Counted from the stretch's first letter, positions 49,407 through 58,202 are shown. The stretch: DNA of 64,000 nucleotides from Polynucleobacter sinensis (GCF_001595985.1 NZ_LOJJ01000003.1:434001-498000); one strand, 5' to 3'. The notes: generated from the letters alone by a model not told the origin. Program-made: numbers and translations.

Positions 49407-49730
49407 TTAAAAAGGTAACTTAAAGCCAGGAGGCATTGGCATGCCTGCTGTTGCGCCAGACATCACTTGTGCGCTAGCAGCCTCTACTTGTTTGAATGCT
49501 TCTGTATAAGCAGTTACCAATAAGTCTTCAAGCATTTCACGGTCATCCATTGCGCCTGGATCGATCTGTACACGCTTCATTTCGTGCTTGCCCGAGATGG
49601 TGACTTTTACCAAACCGCCAGCGGCTTGACCAGTCACTTCTAGCGCAGCCAATTGCTCTTGCGCTACTTTCATCTTCTCTTGCATCTGCTGAGCTTGTTT
49701 CATCAAACCCGCAAGGCCACCTTTCATCAT
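49407..49730 (-). CDS. ybaB: YbaB/EbfC family nucleoid-associated protein
   Basis: A 107-residue DNA-binding protein: [19 protein letters not shown] at the start, the [17 protein letters not shown] core and a Pro/Gly end ([11 protein letters not shown]). It forms dimers on DNA. Between dnaX and recR as in most proteobacteria, 50 and 20 bases from them. Confidence 0.95.
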   Translation of the reverse strand: MMKGGLAGLMKQAQQMQEKMKVAQEQLAALEVTGQAAGGLVKVTISGKHEMKRVQIDPGAMDDREMLEDLLVTAYTEAFKQVEAASAQVMSGATAGMPMPPGFKLPF

Positions 49731-49780
49731 CGCTTGATTTCCTTATTCTCTATTTGTCTAATATTGATCTAATTTGGCAA

Positions 49781-51445
49781 TTAGAGCGGTTTCACAGAGC
49801 CGCCAACCACTTTGGCTCCAAACTCTTTCTCTAATTGCTGAATAAATGGATCTTGAGCGATCATCTGCTCTGCATTCTGTCTTTTCTCTTGATGAATCTG
49901 CGCATCAACCTTAGCTACGGTCTTGCCTTCTACCTCACCCTTCTCAATTACGAGTTTTACTGGTTTGCCAAAATGTGCAGTCAAGGCATCAGCCAGGCGT
50001 GCAACAGAGGCTTCAGATGCAAGTTGCGGCATTGGCGTCACCACGGATGCACGCACACCAGCGGCTGAATCATTCCACTCTTGCAACTCTGTCTGAAAAG
50101 CCAACTGCTGAACCAAGCCTTTCACCGGTAGTTGACGCATCAAGGCATGCCAATCTGGACGATCTGCACTTGAAGCGACTGGCGCAGAAGCTGGAGGAGC
50201 TGAAGCAGCAGGCGCTGGAGCAGATGACGCAGGTGTAGATCTTGCTGGAGCGGCAGTTTGATTGGCCGGACCAGCAGCTCTTGGTGCAGACGCTACTGGT
50301 GGCACTGAATGACCACCCGCTGGAGCTGGCTTACTCGGTGTTACGCCGCCCGGACGAAAGGCCAGCATCCGCAAGAGCGTCATGGCAAAGCCCGTTTGCT
50401 CATCTGGAGCAAGCGATAAATCGGGACGACTCGTAATACTAATTTGATAGAAAAGCTGGGCTTCCTCTTTAGAAAGTGCTCCAGCTAAGCGATGAATTTC
50501 TGCTGCCTCAGGCCAATCCTCTAATACAGACTCGGGAACAATTTGCGCGGCGGCGATTTTCTGAATGAGGCTTGAGAGATCTGCCAACGCTAATGAGAAA
50601 GACATACTGCGCTCACCCATCTCATTGGCAATTGCCAATAGTGTTGCGCCATCTTTAGCTATTAGTGAATCCAGAATTCTGATGAGGTATGCATCATCTA
50701 AGGTGCCCAGCATGCCCCGCACTGCTTCTTCAGATACTTTGCCAGCAGCGTATGCAATAGCTTGATCAGTAAGTGATAAAGCATCGCGCATGGATCCTTG
50801 GGCTGCTTTAGCCAATACACGTAGTGCATTAGTTTCGTAATCGACCTTTTCTGCAGCAAGGACTTTTTCCAAATGCTCTACGATGAGCGGCACTGGCATT
50901 TGCTTGAGATTGAACTGCAAGCAACGCGACAAAATAGTTACTGGGATCTTTTGGGGATCCGTAGTTGCCAGTATGAACTTCACATGTTCAGGCGGCTCTT
51001 CCAGAGTTTTGAGCATGGCATTAAAAGCATGATTGGTGAGCATGTGCACCTCGTCAATCATGTAAACCTTATAACGCGCATTACTTGGTGCGTAGGCCGC
51101 TTTCTCTAAAAGAGCGGCAATATCATCTACCCCGCGATTACTCGCAGCGTCCATCTCAATATAGTCAACAAAGCGGCCGGCATCAATTTCCAGGCAAGCC
51201 GGGCATTTTCCACAGGGTTCTGAGGTCATTCGACCTTGACCATCTTCTCCGGTGCAATTCAGGGCTTTAGCCATAATTCGGGCAATCGTGGTCTTTCCGA
51301 CCCCGCGAGTGCCTGTAAATAGCCATGCGTGGTGTAGTCGACCCTGGTCTAAGGCATGGGTTAATGCCTTAACCACATGGTCTTGTCCTACCAATTGGGA
51401 GAAAGTTTTAGGGCGCCACGAACGGGCTAAAGCTAATGCTGTCAT
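49781..51445 (-). CDS. dnaX: DNA polymerase III subunit gamma/tau
   Basis: A 554-residue clamp-loader ATPase. It shows Walker A GTRGVGKTT (45-53), the zinc motif Cys64/Cys78/Cys81/Cys84, Walker B with DEVHML and the SRC sensor (ILSRCLQFNL). An Ala/Pro-rich linker (about 365-425) leads to a shortened tau C-terminal domain. The ATG at 51445 has no strong ribosome binding site; the dnaX and SRP RNA 5' ends are only 31 bases apart. Confidence 0.96.
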   Translation of the reverse strand: MTALALARSWRPKTFSQLVGQDHVVKALTHALDQGRLHHAWLFTGTRGVGKTTIARIMAKALNCTGEDGQGRMTSEPCGKCPACLEIDAGRFVDYIEMDAASNRGVDDIAALLEKAAYAPSNARYKVYMIDEVHMLTNHAFNAMLKTLEEPPEHVKFILATTDPQKIPVTILSRCLQFNLKQMPVPLIVEHLEKVLAAEKVDYETNALRVLAKAAQGSMRDALSLTDQAIAYAAGKVSEEAVRGMLGTLDDAYLIRILDSLIAKDGATLLAIANEMGERSMSFSLALADLSSLIQKIAAAQIVPESVLEDWPEAAEIHRLAGALSKEEAQLFYQISITSRPDLSLAPDEQTGFAMTLLRMLAFRPGGVTPSKPAPAGGHSVPPVASAPRAAGPANQTAAPARSTPASSAPAPAASAPPASAPVASSADRPDWHALMRQLPVKGLVQQLAFQTELQEWNDSAAGVRASVVTPMPQLASEASVARLADALTAHFGKPVKLVIEKGEVEGKTVAKVDAQIHQEKRQNAEQMIAQDPFIQQLEKEFGAKVVGGSVKPL

Positions 51446-51464
51446 GTATTACATTCTAACAAGC

Positions 51465-51470
51465 TAAAAT
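51465..51470 (+). promoter_or_regulatory. -10 box of the SRP RNA gene
   Basis: TAAAAT lies six bases before the predicted RNA 5' end at 51477. No clear -35 is seen; the promoter sits within the 31-base gap to dnaX. Confidence 0.35.
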
Positions 51471-51476
51471 AGAATT

Positions 51477-51573
51477 GGACGGGCCTCCCCGCATGGCGGT
51501 TTGGATAACCTGGTCAGGTCGGGAACGAAGCAGCCAAACCCAATTCTGTCAGTGCCGGGGGTCGGGCTCGTCC
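51477..51573 (+). ncRNA. ffs: Signal recognition particle RNA (4.5S RNA)
   Basis: A hairpin RNA of about 97 nt with terminal arms GGACG and CGTCC, a further paired CCTCCCCGC and GCCGGGGG-type stem, and the conserved apical region GGTCAGGTCGGGAACGAAG followed by CAGCC, which binds Ffh. This is the small bacterial SRP RNA. Its position next to dnaX is common in betaproteobacteria. No clear T-rich terminator follows. Confidence 0.94.
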
Positions 51574-51969
51574 ACCTTCCCCAAGCTAGATTTAGCCCAA
51601 TCACAGGATCTTGAGAATCCTCAAGATTCCCCAAATCATCCAAATAATTAGCAATACAAGCATGACCCTTGAATCGAGAGAGATTCGAAATAGCTTCAAA
51701 TGCTTGTGAGAACACTCAATAGAAAGTCGCATCCAGATCCCCGTGAAGTCGGAAAGACTTAGGGTAGATGTTTGAAATGCGAAATGACAGGTTTTGCAGA
51801 GGATTCTGATGTGGGAATGGGATGAGCAATTAGGCTATCAAACTGGGCTTCTTTCTTATGAGCCCCATACTCCAACCAAATAAGCTATTTTTTCTAAATT
51901 ACAAGATTTGGTGGAGCTAAGTAAAACTCAAGGCACAATATTCACTTAATATCTTTTACTGAGAAGCCC
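51574..51969. other. 396-base region without a recognisable gene
   Basis: No ORF of credible length or ribosome binding site is seen on either strand. GGATCTTGAG (51606-51615) and CTCAAGATTCC (51620-51630) form a ten-pair hairpin with one bulge and no T-run. The rest includes the exoX promoter near its right end (AT-rich around 51940-51955). Confidence 0.4.
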
Positions 51970-52629
51970 ATGCCTCAAGCCATTATTTTCGATGTAGAAG
52001 CAACCGATAAGACTGATGCCGTCATCATTGAGGCGGCCTCTTTGGATGTCACGTCCATTAATCCGCTTGCTGTTGGTAATCCCTGGGTGCAACGCTATAA
52101 CCCTGGTAAGCCAATTAGCTTGGGGGCTTTAGCAACTCATCACATTATGGATGAGGAATTGGTCAACTGTCCTTCTAGCAGTTCATTTAGATTGCCTGCT
52201 GGCACCAAGTACATCATTGGTCATAGCGTAGATTTTGACTGGGAGGCGATTGGCAAGCCCGAGGTAAAACGCATCTGTACGCTTGCCCTTGCGCGCAGTC
52301 TTTGGCCTGAGTTAGATAGCCATACTCAAAGCGCTCTGCTCTATTACTTTGAACGTGCTACCGCTAGAGACCAATTGCGTGATGCCCATAGCGCATTAGC
52401 AGATGTTTGGATCTGCTCTAAGATTTTGGGTCGGATTATTGAAAAGCTACATCCTGGCTCTTTAGATGCTTTATGGGAAATGTCTGAGAAGGCTCGCATT
52501 CCGACGATCATGCCTTTTGGTAAACACAAAGGTGAATTGATTGGCCAGGTGCCATCTGACTATAAGCAGTGGATGCTGCGTCAGGACAATGTTTCCGAGT
52601 ACTTGCGCAAGGCTCTCAGCGCAAAGTAA
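51970..52629 (+). CDS. exoX: Exodeoxyribonuclease X-like 3'-5' exonuclease
   Basis: A 219-residue DEDDh exonuclease: FDVEAT (8-13), IIGHSVDFDWEAIG near 85 and DAHSALADVWIC near 140 with the catalytic His and Asp. The C-terminal part (TIMPFGKHKGELIGQVPSDYKQWML) is the DUF3820-like element found in E. coli ExoX (220 residues). Such enzymes trim DNA in mismatch repair and recombination. GAGAAG lies before the ATG. Convergent with the small gene and umuDC. Confidence 0.88.
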   Translation: MPQAIIFDVEATDKTDAVIIEAASLDVTSINPLAVGNPWVQRYNPGKPISLGALATHHIMDEELVNCPSSSSFRLPAGTKYIIGHSVDFDWEAIGKPEVKRICTLALARSLWPELDSHTQSALLYYFERATARDQLRDAHSALADVWICSKILGRIIEKLHPGSLDALWEMSEKARIPTIMPFGKHKGELIGQVPSDYKQWMLRQDNVSEYLRKALSAK

Positions 52630-52641
52630 GCACCTTTACTA

Positions 52642-52673
52642 GGGAATAAGGAATCCGTGATTTCCTTATTCCC
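52642..52673. terminator. Long hairpin between exoX and the umuDC side
   Basis: GGGAATAAGGAA (52642-52653) pairs perfectly with TTCCTTATTCCC (52662-52673) around an eight-base loop. It lies between convergent genes and can act on both strands, although no T-run follows. Confidence 0.6.
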
Positions 52674-52725
52674 CTTCTAGGCCTGCTGCTGATTCTTTTT
52701 TCGCTACTACCTTTTTGCCGCCTAC

Positions 52726-52857
52726 TTACTGATACTTGCGGCCAAACACGCGAGTATTCGTTTGTTCATTGCGCTTGGTATTTTTCAACACTGCACAGTA
52801 AGACAGAATCATGATCACTGCGAGTGAGATGCCATTGAAGTTGTTTAATAGTTCCAT
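52726..52857 (-). CDS. Small single-pass membrane protein, 43 residues
   Basis: A small gene on the umuDC strand, 69 bases after the umuC stop. AAGGAG lies six bases before the ATG. The product has a short hydrophilic head (MELLNNF), one hydrophobic segment (about 9-24, ISLAVIMILSYCAVL) and a basic tail (KNTKRNEQTNTRVFGRKYQ), the form of small inner-membrane proteins. After the TAA the frame stays open for 19 more codons with a coding-like composition (GGKKVVAKKESAAG) to a second stop at 52666. It may be read with umuDC. No family is recognised. Confidence 0.6.
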   Translation of the reverse strand: MELLNNFNGISLAVIMILSYCAVLKNTKRNEQTNTRVFGRKYQ

Positions 52858-52926
52858 TTGATTTCTCCTTATTTACTTTTGACTTAGTTGCTTACTGGGT
52901 TAATGAGTTTTTACTTCGTTAATCGT

Positions 52927-54228
52927 TTATCGCGCGATGGGTAATTCATCCCACTGCGTGGTGTAGTTCGGTGATCTATTGCCTGATCGCATTTGCCAGT
53001 CTTGCTTGGTACCTGCTGCCGCGGTTCTAATGACAGCGTTACCAAAGCGACTGTTGATTGAGTCCAGGGCCTTCATGAGGCCAGCAGATTTACCCTTGAC
53101 TTCCATGTCATCAAATAGCGATTGCTGCATGGTGGGCTTATCCGCCAACAGATTGAAGATCACACCTGCTTTTTTATACTTAAAGCCGGTTTTATAGATT
53201 TGTTGGAGACCCTTTAATGCGGCAGTGGTTAACGTTAAGGTGTTATCACTAGGATCACTGAGGGCAACGGTAATGCTTTGATGGTGTTGTGGCTCGAATT
53301 GTTTGTGTGGGTTAGTTTGCACAAATACTGTGAGCGCGCCCGTCACTGACTTCTGACTTCTGAGCTTCTCAGCACCTCTAGCGGCATGAGTAGCAACAGA
53401 CTCAGCCAACTCTTCCATGGAAGTTACCGGTTTACCAAAACTTCTTGAAGAAATGATTTGCTGTTTGGCTGGAGCCACTTCTTCTAGCTGTAAGCAAGAT
53501 ACGCCGCGCAACTCATAGCAAATGCGCTCAATCACAACGCCAAATTGTTGACGCATGGCTTGTGGTGAAACTTGCATGAGATCAAATACACTATGGATCT
53601 TCAGATCTTTGAGTTTCTTCGCGGTCTTGCCACCAATACCCCATACCTCACCTACCGGTGTCTCGGTCATCCATTGATATAGCTCCTCTTTAGCCATGGA
53701 GCTGATGTCGCATACACCAGCGAACGGTTTATATTTCTTGGCAAGGTGATTGGCTAGCTTGGCAAGTGTCTTGCTAGCGCCAATACCAACACATACAGGC
53801 AAGCCCGTAGTGTCTTTAACTTCTTGCTTGATGATTTGACCCAAGCTAGTGGGGTCAACATATTGCCTCAGTACAGTCTCAATTTGCAGAAAGCTCTCGT
53901 CAATGCTGTAGACCTCTAAATTGGGTGTGAACTTTCTTAAGACTTCCACTACCCTGCTGCTCATATCACCATACAAGGTGTAGTTTGAAGAATAGGCCTG
54001 GATACCATGTTTTTTAGCCAGGTCCTTCATCTGAAACCAGGGTGTACCCATCTTCACACCAAGCGCTTTGACTTCAGCACTACGCGCTACGGCACAACCA
54101 TCGTTATTGGAGAGCACCACCATCGGCACATCTTCCAGCTTCGGCGCAAAGACGCGCTCGCAAGATACATAGAAATTATTGACATCTACGAGTGCGAAGA
54201 GTTGATTGGTTTGTCCGGCTTGATTCAT
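52927..54228 (-). CDS. umuC: DNA polymerase V catalytic subunit UmuC
   Basis: A 433-residue Y-family polymerase for translesion synthesis. Catalytic motifs are [14 protein letters not shown] near the N-terminus and YSIDESFL near 105; the [13 protein letters not shown] helix-hairpin-helix follows. A sliding-clamp motif QQSLF lies at 368-372. It needs UmuD' and RecA to work. Its ATG overlaps the umuD stop by four bases, so the two are translationally coupled. Confidence 0.95.
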   Translation of the reverse strand: MNQAGQTNQLFALVDVNNFYVSCERVFAPKLEDVPMVVLSNNDGCAVARSAEVKALGVKMGTPWFQMKDLAKKHGIQAYSSNYTLYGDMSSRVVEVLRKFTPNLEVYSIDESFLQIETVLRQYVDPTSLGQIIKQEVKDTTGLPVCVGIGASKTLAKLANHLAKKYKPFAGVCDISSMAKEELYQWMTETPVGEVWGIGGKTAKKLKDLKIHSVFDLMQVSPQAMRQQFGVVIERICYELRGVSCLQLEEVAPAKQQIISSRSFGKPVTSMEELAESVATHAARGAEKLRSQKSVTGALTVFVQTNPHKQFEPQHHQSITVALSDPSDNTLTLTTAALKGLQQIYKTGFKYKKAGVIFNLLADKPTMQQSLFDDMEVKGKSAGLMKALDSINSRFGNAVIRTAAAGTKQDWQMRSGNRSPNYTTQWDELPIAR

Positions 54229-54722
54229 GCTGACCTCCCGTTTCTGCTGCTAGCATGGCTGTACTTGCGTACTACCCCAACGACTACTCCCCAAATTTGG
54301 AGTTCGCTGTTCTCGTTAAAGGTAATAGCCTGGTAATTCGGGTTCTCAGGCTGGAGCTCTGTTTTGCCGCGCAATTGATAAAGGCGCTTGATGGTGTACT
54401 CGTCATTCACGACAGCCACCACGATATCTTTATGTTTTGGCTTGAGGGCTTTATCGACTACCACCTTGTCGCCATCACAAATGCCTGCGCCCATCATCGA
54501 ATCACCCTTAACAGTGAACATGAAGGTAGCTGGCTTGTTTTGGACTAAGTAGCTATTGAGATCGAGACCTTCCTCGGCATAGTCCGCCGCTGGGCTCGGA
54601 AATCCTGCTGAAATGCGATGACTCAGGAGTTTGAACTCATAGGCGCCATTGACCGCCAAAGCCTGTGGGGCCTGGGTCAGAGTGCTTTCTGAGGAGCTTT
54701 GTGGAAGTGCGATAAGTGCCAT
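54225..54722 (-). CDS. umuD: SOS translesion protein UmuD (LexA-like autoprotease)
   Basis: A 165-residue S24 peptidase. The self-cleavage site is Ala39-Gly40 in [12 protein letters not shown]; the catalytic Ser75 is in GDSMMGAG and Lys112 in EYTIKRLY. RecA-stimulated cleavage yields UmuD', the partner of UmuC. The N-terminal arm is somewhat longer than in E. coli (139 residues in total). A LexA box lies 12-30 bases upstream of the start. Confidence 0.94.
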   Translation of the reverse strand: MALIALPQSSSESTLTQAPQALAVNGAYEFKLLSHRISAGFPSPAADYAEEGLDLNSYLVQNKPATFMFTVKGDSMMGAGICDGDKVVVDKALKPKHKDIVVAVVNDEYTIKRLYQLRGKTELQPENPNYQAITFNENSELQIWGVVVGVVRKYSHASSRNGRSA

Positions 54723-54735
54723 GGGTTCTAATATA

Positions 54736-54751
54736 CTGTATATCCATACAG
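54736..54751 (-). promoter_or_regulatory. LexA (SOS) box of umuDC
   Basis: CTGTATATCCATACAG has the CTGT-N8-ACAG form of the LexA operator, with the flanking TA on each side also palindromic (54734-54753). It is 13 bases upstream of the umuD start and would overlap the promoter. Confidence 0.9.
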
Positions 54752-54839
54752 TATTTCAATACCCGACACTTATTTCATGAAAAAACCGTTATTTATGGAC
54801 TTTTTTGTCGCTTTTGCCCACACCAGACTCATTTACTGG

Positions 54840-56516
54840 CTAAAGAGCATTCCCAGCCTTAATAGTTTGTACAACATGTATATCTTTAATACTCATAGGG
54901 TCTACTTTTAAGGGGTTTTGATCCAGTTCCACTAAATCAGCCAATTTGCCGGCAGTGATCGTGCCCTTTTTACCCTCTTCCCTATATAGATAGGCCGCAT
55001 TACTAGTAAAGCCCTTGAGCGCCAAATAGGGATCAACCCTTTGCTCTGGGCCCAAAGTGTTTCCAGAGACAGTTTGGCGATTAACAGCACTCCAAACTGA
55101 AAAGAGCGCACTAGGTCCAGAAGATGGGGTGTCATTATGAAGCGCAGTGATCACTCCTTTTGCATGGGCACTCTTTAATGGATTTAAATTATTGGCACGC
55201 TCCGCCCCAAGCGTCTTGGGATAAACATCACCATATAACCAGGTGCCATTGGGCATCATGACCGCCATGATGTTGTTCTTTTTATAACCCTCGAGCTGAT
55301 CATCGCGCGCAAAAAAAGAATGCGCAATCACCGTACGGCGGTCATCAGTAATACCAGTCTCTTTGACAACCTTATCGATAGCCGCCAGGGTCATATCAAT
55401 ACCAGCATCACCATTGCTATAGCCAAAGTATTGAATATTCTTTTGATAGGCAAGCTTGATGTACTTATCAATCAGGCTTTGTGGGTAATAAGCAAACCCA
55501 CGCCAATCTTTTGCAAAGCCTGTGGTATCCAAATAGGGTTTAGTGAAGTAAGCCAATCGCAACTGCGGTGCGCCATCTGTGGGGACTTGTATACCCGCAA
55601 CCTTGAAACCTCGATCGCCTTTACTGTAGATTCCGAACTGGTAATTGGGGTTAGTCTTGAGTAATTGATCAACAACATCAAAAGTTGGTAGAGCAATTAA
55701 ATCTAAGGTCACAATGCCGCGATCTACCGCCAATCGCATATTGCGCATATCGGTAATAGTCGCCTCATAGCTTTGCGCCGTTGTGAAACCATTGGAAATG
55801 TAGAGTTTCTCGGCCTTGCGATAAGACTCAAATGTAAGGTCTTGAGAGTATTTACCCACTGCTTTTGCTACTGCATTGAGATAAGGCATGCCAATCAGGT
55901 CGCCAGTGAGCCTCCCCGTTTTAGGGTCAACAGGAATGAATCCATTCACCGCTTTAGTGGCAGTAGTAATCCTCAATTTTTTGAGGCCCGCACTATTGAC
56001 CATGCCTGTTAAGGTAGAAATATTTTCAATCAAAACTGGCGTATCAGGAAAAGCCTGGTCAAGCTCTACCAAAGTGATTGCGCCATCACTCAACAGCGTC
56101 TCAGAATATCCCGTACCGACGATCCAACCATTAAAAGGATTGCCCTCCTTACGTAACTTATCTATTAACTGCTGCTTCGTCTTTGGTGGATTTTTAGAAA
56201 AGTACGCCAGATTGACGCCAAACGTGTCTTGGGCAATTAAAGCAAAATGACCCCAAGTATCAATGAAGCCTGGCAAGAGAGTATGGCCTTTTAAGTCATA
56301 CATGTTGGCGTTAGTACCTGCCTCGACTAAAGCTGCTTTCATATCCCCGACAAAAGTAATCTTGTCATCCTTGACAAGAACAGCTTCAACATACCTGGGA
56401 CTATCGCCCTCCATCGTCAGAATATCGCCGTTGAAATAGACGGTTGCGGGGCCCGCAAAAGAGATCGTCGCAATCGAAATCAAAAGGCTAGCAAGGATTT
56501 TAGGGATAGTTTTCAT
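54840..56516 (-). CDS. Amidohydrolase family protein (YtcJ-like), exported
   Basis: A protein of about 558 residues with a signal-like N-terminus (KILASLLISIATISFA). It follows the amidohydrolase 3 layout: a beta-sandwich start (GDILTMEGDSPRYVEAVLV), PGFIDTWGHF at 82-91, VIAHSFFARD, and a late TALHNDTPSSGPSALFSVWSAV followed by the GKLADLVELDQNPL end of the second sandwich. The usual metal site HxH reads Trp-Gly-His here, so the first ligand is lost. Such proteins hydrolyse amide or related bonds; the substrate is unknown. The ATG at 56516 gives the best signal peptide. Confidence 0.82.
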   Translation of the reverse strand: MKTIPKILASLLISIATISFAGPATVYFNGDILTMEGDSPRYVEAVLVKDDKITFVGDMKAALVEAGTNANMYDLKGHTLLPGFIDTWGHFALIAQDTFGVNLAYFSKNPPKTKQQLIDKLRKEGNPFNGWIVGTGYSETLLSDGAITLVELDQAFPDTPVLIENISTLTGMVNSAGLKKLRITTATKAVNGFIPVDPKTGRLTGDLIGMPYLNAVAKAVGKYSQDLTFESYRKAEKLYISNGFTTAQSYEATITDMRNMRLAVDRGIVTLDLIALPTFDVVDQLLKTNPNYQFGIYSKGDRGFKVAGIQVPTDGAPQLRLAYFTKPYLDTTGFAKDWRGFAYYPQSLIDKYIKLAYQKNIQYFGYSNGDAGIDMTLAAIDKVVKETGITDDRRTVIAHSFFARDDQLEGYKKNNIMAVMMPNGTWLYGDVYPKTLGAERANNLNPLKSAHAKGVITALHNDTPSSGPSALFSVWSAVNRQTVSGNTLGPEQRVDPYLALKGFTSNAAYLYREEGKKGTITAGKLADLVELDQNPLKVDPMSIKDIHVVQTIKAGNAL

Positions 56517-56552
56517 AAGCACCATTTTTACAGAAAAACCTATGGGGCAATA

Positions 56553-56574
56553 AAAAACCACCCGAAGGTGGTTT
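56553..56574 (-). terminator. Terminator after the DUF1993 unit
   Basis: On the minus strand AAACCACC and GGTGGTTT enclose TTCG, followed by a run of T. It lies six bases past the stop of the 43-residue ORF, so it ends that transcript before the amidohydrolase gene. Confidence 0.88.
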
Positions 56575-56579
56575 CTTAA

Positions 56580-56711
56580 TTAACAAAAAGCAAAAGCTAA
56601 GATGGCTGGGTCATCCAAGAAGGCATTCGAGGCATAGATACTGACCCGGTAAAACCAAGCGTGTCCTACCTCGACAATCTCCATCAAGTAATTAAATGGA
56701 CGATCCATCAT
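56580..56711 (-). CDS. Small ORF of 43 residues coupled to the DUF1993 gene
   Basis: The ATG at 56711 overlaps the DUF1993 stop as ATGA, the common form of translational coupling, and the TAA is six bases from a strong terminator, so the ORF fills the whole interval. The product has mixed hydrophobic and aromatic character (YLMEIVEVGHAWFYRVSIYASNAF is part of it in two stretches) and ends in LAFAFC. There is no recognised family. It may be a real small partner of the DUF1993 protein or a chance frame; context favours the first. Confidence 0.5.
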   Translation of the reverse strand: MMDRPFNYLMEIVEVGHAWFYRVSIYASNAFLDDPAILAFAFC

Positions 56712-57208
56712 CCCAGGTAATTGGCTTTACCAATTTCAACGCCGTTATGACGCAGGATGTTGTAGGTAGTGGTGACATGGAAATAAAAATTCGGAATGAT
56801 CCAAGTCAGCACGTATTGTTCCCCCACAAACTCAAAGTTCCATTCTTTAATAGAGAATTTAATCTCCTTAGCTTCCGTACCATCAACTTGCTCAGGCTTG
56901 ATGGTGTCAACAAAAGCAATGGTTTTGGCAATACGCTCTTGTAACTCAGCGAGAGTACTTTCAGTATCGTCAAATTTAGGCGCCTCAACACCAGCTAAGC
57001 GTGCCAAACCAAACTTCACTTGATCACAAGCAATTTGTACTTGCTTAGCCAGAGGGAACATGTCTGGGAATAAACGCGCCTCCACTAAGACCTTGCCATC
57101 GATTCCTTTGGCAGCCGCATACTCTTCTGCCTTCGTTAAAAGGTTGGAGAGATTGCCAAGCATCTTCTTGAACTGCGGAATAGATGCTTGGTACATTGAA
57201 ATTGCCAT
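56708..57208 (-). CDS. DUF1993 family protein
   Basis: A 166-residue helical cytosolic protein that matches DUF1993 (PF09351): SMYQASIPQFKKMLGNLSNLL at the start, RLFPDMFPLAKQVQIACD, and the closing PNFYFHVTTTYNILRHNGVEIGK with a conserved His. The family resembles DinB four-helix bundles in size and fold, but its role is unknown. AAAAGG lies before the ATG at 57208. Confidence 0.9.
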   Translation of the reverse strand: MAISMYQASIPQFKKMLGNLSNLLTKAEEYAAAKGIDGKVLVEARLFPDMFPLAKQVQIACDQVKFGLARLAGVEAPKFDDTESTLAELQERIAKTIAFVDTIKPEQVDGTEAKEIKFSIKEWNFEFVGEQYVLTWIIPNFYFHVTTTYNILRHNGVEIGKANYLG

Positions 57209-57246
57209 AAATACCTTTTGAAATAAATTACTGTATTGAGAGTGAA

Positions 57247-58089
57247 TTAAACATCACTCATAAAGTCGCCACCGCCGCCATTGTCATCCCAAGAAGATCC
57301 CAAGCTGGCATCATCCCAAGAACTAGCATCACGCACGCCAAAGTTTGGATCATCCATTCCAGGGCCGCCTACTTGATTAAAGTTAGGGTTGACATTGGGG
57401 TTTGAATGGCCATTATCATGACCACCCATGAGGTTGCTGGCTAATGCTTGACCAGCATACATACCAGCACCCAAGGCAGCACCAGTGGCTAAGCTACCCA
57501 TCAAACCACTTCCCATACCGCCTGCAGCCGGAGCACCAGGATAGCCAGGGCCGCCGGGATAACCAGCCGGACCGCCAGGGGTTCCGGGGGCGCCAGGATA
57601 GCCAGCACTTGGAGCGTTATAGACCTGCACTGCTTCAGCCTTGCGACGCTTCATCACGATCATGATTCCAACAACCAAGATTGCGATCAAACCCCAAAAC
57701 AGTGGGTTACTAAAAATAGAGCCTTGGCTAACAGCGGGTGCGCCTGGAACTGCAGCGCCAGCCAATTGCATCTGGAGTTTTTGTACTGACTCAGGTTGCG
57801 CGAATGGCAAGCCTGGAGCAAGATTTTGCGCTTTGATGAAATGATTACGCGCGGCCTCTAGCTTGCCTTCTTTAACGTAAAGCTCAGCTGCTACATAGTG
57901 AGCCTTTGCGCTATTAGGGTGATTTTGGAGAACCTCTTTCATCATGGCATCGGCTTTAGCCATTTGCCCAGATTGCACAGCCTGATATACCTCAGGCAAA
58001 GTTGCCTCGGCAAACGCTGCGTTGCTAGTTACCAGTACCGCAGCTGCGATTACGCCAACTAATAAATTGATTACTTTACGAATACTCAT
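57247..58089 (-). CDS. TPR-containing, glycine-rich membrane protein
   Basis: A protein of about 280 residues: signal or anchor (about 5-25), a small TPR region (VYQAVQSGQMAKADAMMKEV, then AKAHYVAAELYVKEGKL), a second hydrophobic segment (about 130-148, FWGLIAILVVGIMIVM), a basic KRRK, a Gly/Pro/Ala-rich region with repeated GYPGAPG-type units and a C-terminal Asp/Trp/Gly-rich end with two SSWDD units. AAGGAGT before the ATG at 58089 supports this start. The function is not recognised; the build suggests a scaffold at the inner membrane. Confidence 0.8.
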   Translation of the reverse strand: MSIRKVINLLVGVIAAAVLVTSNAAFAEATLPEVYQAVQSGQMAKADAMMKEVLQNHPNSAKAHYVAAELYVKEGKLEAARNHFIKAQNLAPGLPFAQPESVQKLQMQLAGAAVPGAPAVSQGSIFSNPLFWGLIAILVVGIMIVMKRRKAEAVQVYNAPSAGYPGAPGTPGGPAGYPGGPGYPGAPAAGGMGSGLMGSLATGAALGAGMYAGQALASNLMGGHDNGHSNPNVNPNFNQVGGPGMDDPNFGVRDASSWDDASLGSSWDDNGGGGDFMSDV

Positions 58090-58202
58090 CAAGACTCCTT
58101 GTAGGATGTTTCGTGTGAATTCCATTATCCCTAGTTTCGGGATTTTTACTATTCCCTAGCTATATGGGGGATTTAGGGGGAATTTCAAGGGGTAAAGGGC
58201 AC

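Noticed and set aside
51464-51715. Minus-strand ORF across the SRP RNA
   Set aside because: It is antisense to a recognised RNA gene and has no start signal.
57530-57605. CRISPR or tandem-repeat array in the Gly/Pro-rich coding part
   Set aside because: The repeats follow the codon frame of GYPG-type units and have no spacers.
57444-57665. Plus-strand ORF opposite the glycine-rich gene
   Set aside because: It arises from the repetitive glycine and proline codons on the other strand.
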